A stretch of 64,000 nucleotides of DNA, taken from Unio delphinus (Eukaryota; Mollusca; Bivalvia; Unionida; Unionidae). Under the pieces are notes generated by a model. That model was given only the letters and a program-made list of their open reading frames with translations. It ran no database searches and was not told the origin of the DNA. Location: positions 1,545,001 through 1,609,000 of the forward strand of contig JAQISU010000115.1 in the NCBI GenBank assembly GCA_029339505.1, written 5' to 3'. Below, piece by piece: positions 62,120 through 64,000 of the stretch (position 1 is its first letter; every line of letters starts with the position of its first letter). Made by a program: the position numbers and the translations under genes.

Positions 62120-62340
62120 AGTGTGTGTTGGGTCTATTCCCACTCACCCAGGTTTTACATTCATGTCAATAGCCCCTCGTTAGGGGCGTGACATGACGAC
62201 CCAATTAAATAGCGCACTATGTGCGCTAAAATGACCGTGGGGATGTGGCACCATTCCTACCCCATGGGAAAAACTAAATCACTTCCATATTAATTGGCAG
62301 TGTAAACCAGTTAACATATGACACTGCGGCCGGATTCACT
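62120..62340 (+). ncRNA. Structured element E, first copy in U2
   Basis: Stems: outer TCATGTC/GACATGA (62161-62196) around GCCCCT/AGGGGC (62172-62187), AGCGCAC/GTGCGCT (62211-62227), eight pairs at 62235-62267, and closing CAGTGT/ACACTG (62298-62326). Confidence 0.55.
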
Positions 62341-62420
62341 TTAATTCAAATTTCGATTCGATACACTGCCGATTGGTTGATATGTTCGATTCGATACACT
62401 GCCGATTGGTTGATAGGGTT

Positions 62421-62640
62421 GAGTGCGTGGTTGTACTATTCCCACTCACCTAGGTCTTTCATCATTCATGTCGATAGCCCCTTAATAAGGGCGCGACATG
62501 ACGACCAAATTAAATAGCACACTATGTGTGCACAAATGACTGTGAAGATTTAGCACCATTCCTTTCAACACGGGGAAAATTAAATAACTATGACAGATAA
62601 ACTAGTGAACATATGACCCTTCGTGGCCGGTTTCACATTA
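62421..62640 (+). ncRNA. Structured element E, second copy in U2
   Basis: Stems: CATGTCG/CGACATG (62467-62500), GCACAC/GTGTGC (62517-62531) and closing GTGAA/TTCAC (62605-62636). The third hairpin is partly eroded. It ends about 60 nt before the ATG at 62701. Confidence 0.5.
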
Positions 62641-62700
62641 ATTTAAACTCAAGTCACACGCCCATCTAGTCTGCGGCGACCGAGCTACAAGCAACATATC

Positions 62701-63680
62701 ATGGAGCAGTATACGCCAGCAAATAGAATTATCCCACCTCAGGTACTCAGCGCTATTATGGGCGTTGGGTTGAACCTAGCTACAGGCTGGAACCTTAGAG
62801 CAGCCAAGAAAAGGACAACCCTTCTCTTGGTATGGGACAAAAACAATGAAGAAACACAAGACACGGGGAATCTCACGTACTGGAAAAATAGGGGAAGAGG
62901 ATGGCAACAGCGGCGGGGAAAGATTCAGCTGGACCGAGAAAGCACCCAACCCCCACAACCAAGCATCACTGAGGACCTGCCTCTACACCCCCTGAAAAGA
63001 GGGATAACTTGTATAGGAGGATGAAATAAAGGCCCTTGGGGATCAAATGGCAGAGTTAGCCAATCAGCTTCAGGCTCTATTTGCGGTTCAAATGGAGGAG
63101 GGTTCCACGTCGCCGTCACAGCCTGAACCAACACCACCACCACAACACCACCACCACATACACAAAAGGGGAAGACAAAGAAATGAAATGAAAAGACAAG
63201 CACGCCGACCCTCAAGCAGATTCAAATTTTTGCAATACATTCGGATAAATTACTGGATGAATCTTCGTCCGAAGAAGGGTTTATATCGCCTGTAAAGACT
63301 GTGTGCGCATGCCTAAGAAGATGAAGGACGAAATCATGCGAAAACTTTGCAGTGATCTGGGACTAACTGAATTAATCAGTGTCAAGAAGAAGGCTGGAAA
63401 CTTTGTTAACGCCGTAACATACATTGGTTTCAGGTGACTGCAAACTTCACCACCCAGAATGGCCCAGTGGCACTTCGCACTCAAGATCTTCACGCACGTC
63501 ATTACATCTTCGAAGAATGGCCTCTCCATCATCTCTTCGATGCAGCGCAGCACCTAACCTCCCTCCACTGAGTTTACTTCCCCAGGATAACCAGGGAGGA
63601 AGAAAAAACTGCTGCCTTCATCGCGGAAAGGGATGATAGACGAGGAATACTCGGCCTTCCTGCTACACAGCCCTTCTAAG
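62701..63680 (+). pseudogene. Unrecognised protein of the tandem unit, U2 copy (broken)
   Basis: The 107-codon frame 62701-63024 reads EQYTPANRIIPPQVLSAIMG then VGLNLATGWNLRAA and TTLLLVWD. One frame over come EDEIKALGDQMAELANQLQ (63018-63075), a Pro/Gln/His-rich part, then SSSEEGFISPVKTV, KKMKDEIM, KLCSDLGL and FVNAVTYIGFR before TGA at 63436. Later pieces (TSPPRMAQWHFA) are frameshifted. Conservation of N- and C-terminal blocks with U1 despite frame damage indicates a once-coding ancestor. Confidence 0.5.
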
Positions 63681-63711
63681 GGCTACACATATTGCCATCT
63701 ATGTTATTAAG

Positions 63712-64000
63712 CTCTCATTTGGTACGAGATCTCTATTCGAACAATCTCTTTTGAGAAATCTGACTCGATCAGTTTTGAACCCACCGCTCAAAATTTACAA
63801 TCTATCCAACCTAACAGTGACAAAACTACATATTTCGCTTAGACATTTTAGAATACAATTGTACACTACGTACTAGAAATATTGGTATGTTAGGAGATAG
63901 GAAAATTCTACAACTTTTTGAATTTGATTCAATTGCGGAGGTGGCTTTCACAATATTAGTATATGTTTTTGTCCATTAGTATAACTGGACTGAATTTGAA
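63712..64000 (+). repeat. Tandem unit U3, start only
   Basis: Begins GCTCTCATTTGGTACGAG and follows U1/U2 through CTGGACTGAATTTGAA at the window edge, so the array continues to the right. Confidence 0.8.

Larger units (their letters stand above)
61638..63711 (+). repeat. Tandem unit U2, about 2074 bp
   Basis: Same order as U1 but about 330 bp longer because element E is present twice (62120-62340 and 62421-62640). Coding remnant at 62701-63680. Confidence 0.8.

Overview
This is a eukaryotic, AT-rich, repeat-dense window. It almost certainly comes from an octopus. The decisive evidence is a head-to-tail pair of single-exon Cys-loop receptor genes (28892-30160 and 42858-44114). They have the architecture of octopus chemotactile receptors: nicotinic-receptor-derived, no vicinal cysteine pair in loop C, an intact Cys-loop and four membrane segments. 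tRNA-derived SINEs, LINEs of several clades and very abundant (AT)n, (CT)n and (ATT)n tracts fit a cephalopod genome. There is no bacterial or organellar signature.

Layout. 1-3957: L1/Tx1-like LINE ORF2 with poly(A) tail, one nonsense codon and one frameshift. 4318-7690: inverted, internally deleted RTE-like LINE. 7690-12640: unremarkable AT-rich DNA with a 279-bp tandem duplication, a G4-capable tract and a second RTE 3' end. 12645-15103: inverted Ty3/gypsy-like pol fragment whose integrase precedes its reverse transcriptase (Gmr1-type order). 15107-27000: microsatellites, minisatellites, a solo LTR inside a satellite array, and a decayed MULE transposase. 27100-53350: the receptor neighbourhood, made of at least four related duplicated segments. 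Two carry an intact receptor gene and two appear to have none. Many minisatellites, two hAT-type MITEs, SINEs and a second Gmr1-type fragment lie among them. 53387-53509: short chromodomain remnant. 54397-59805: an uninterrupted I-like LINE ORF2 (1285 aa, endonuclease, RT and RNase H) on the minus strand with the tail of its ORF1. 59893-64000: a tandem array of about 1.75-2.07 kb units carrying broken copies of an unrecognised protein.

The only convincing host genes are the two receptors. They probably assemble as pentameric ligand-gated cation channels at the surface of sucker sensory cells. They are nearly identical in the N-terminal part and in the pore but differ at the ligand-binding loops, as expected for a locally expanding sensory family. 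Both share duplicated 5' and 3' flanks and a splice acceptor exactly 57 nt before the ATG.

The least explained material is at the right end. A 200-220 nt element occurs four times: once inverted beyond the LINE and three times in the tandem units. It can fold into consecutive hairpins whose paired bases change together between copies. That suggests a selected RNA structure attached to a repeat family I cannot name.
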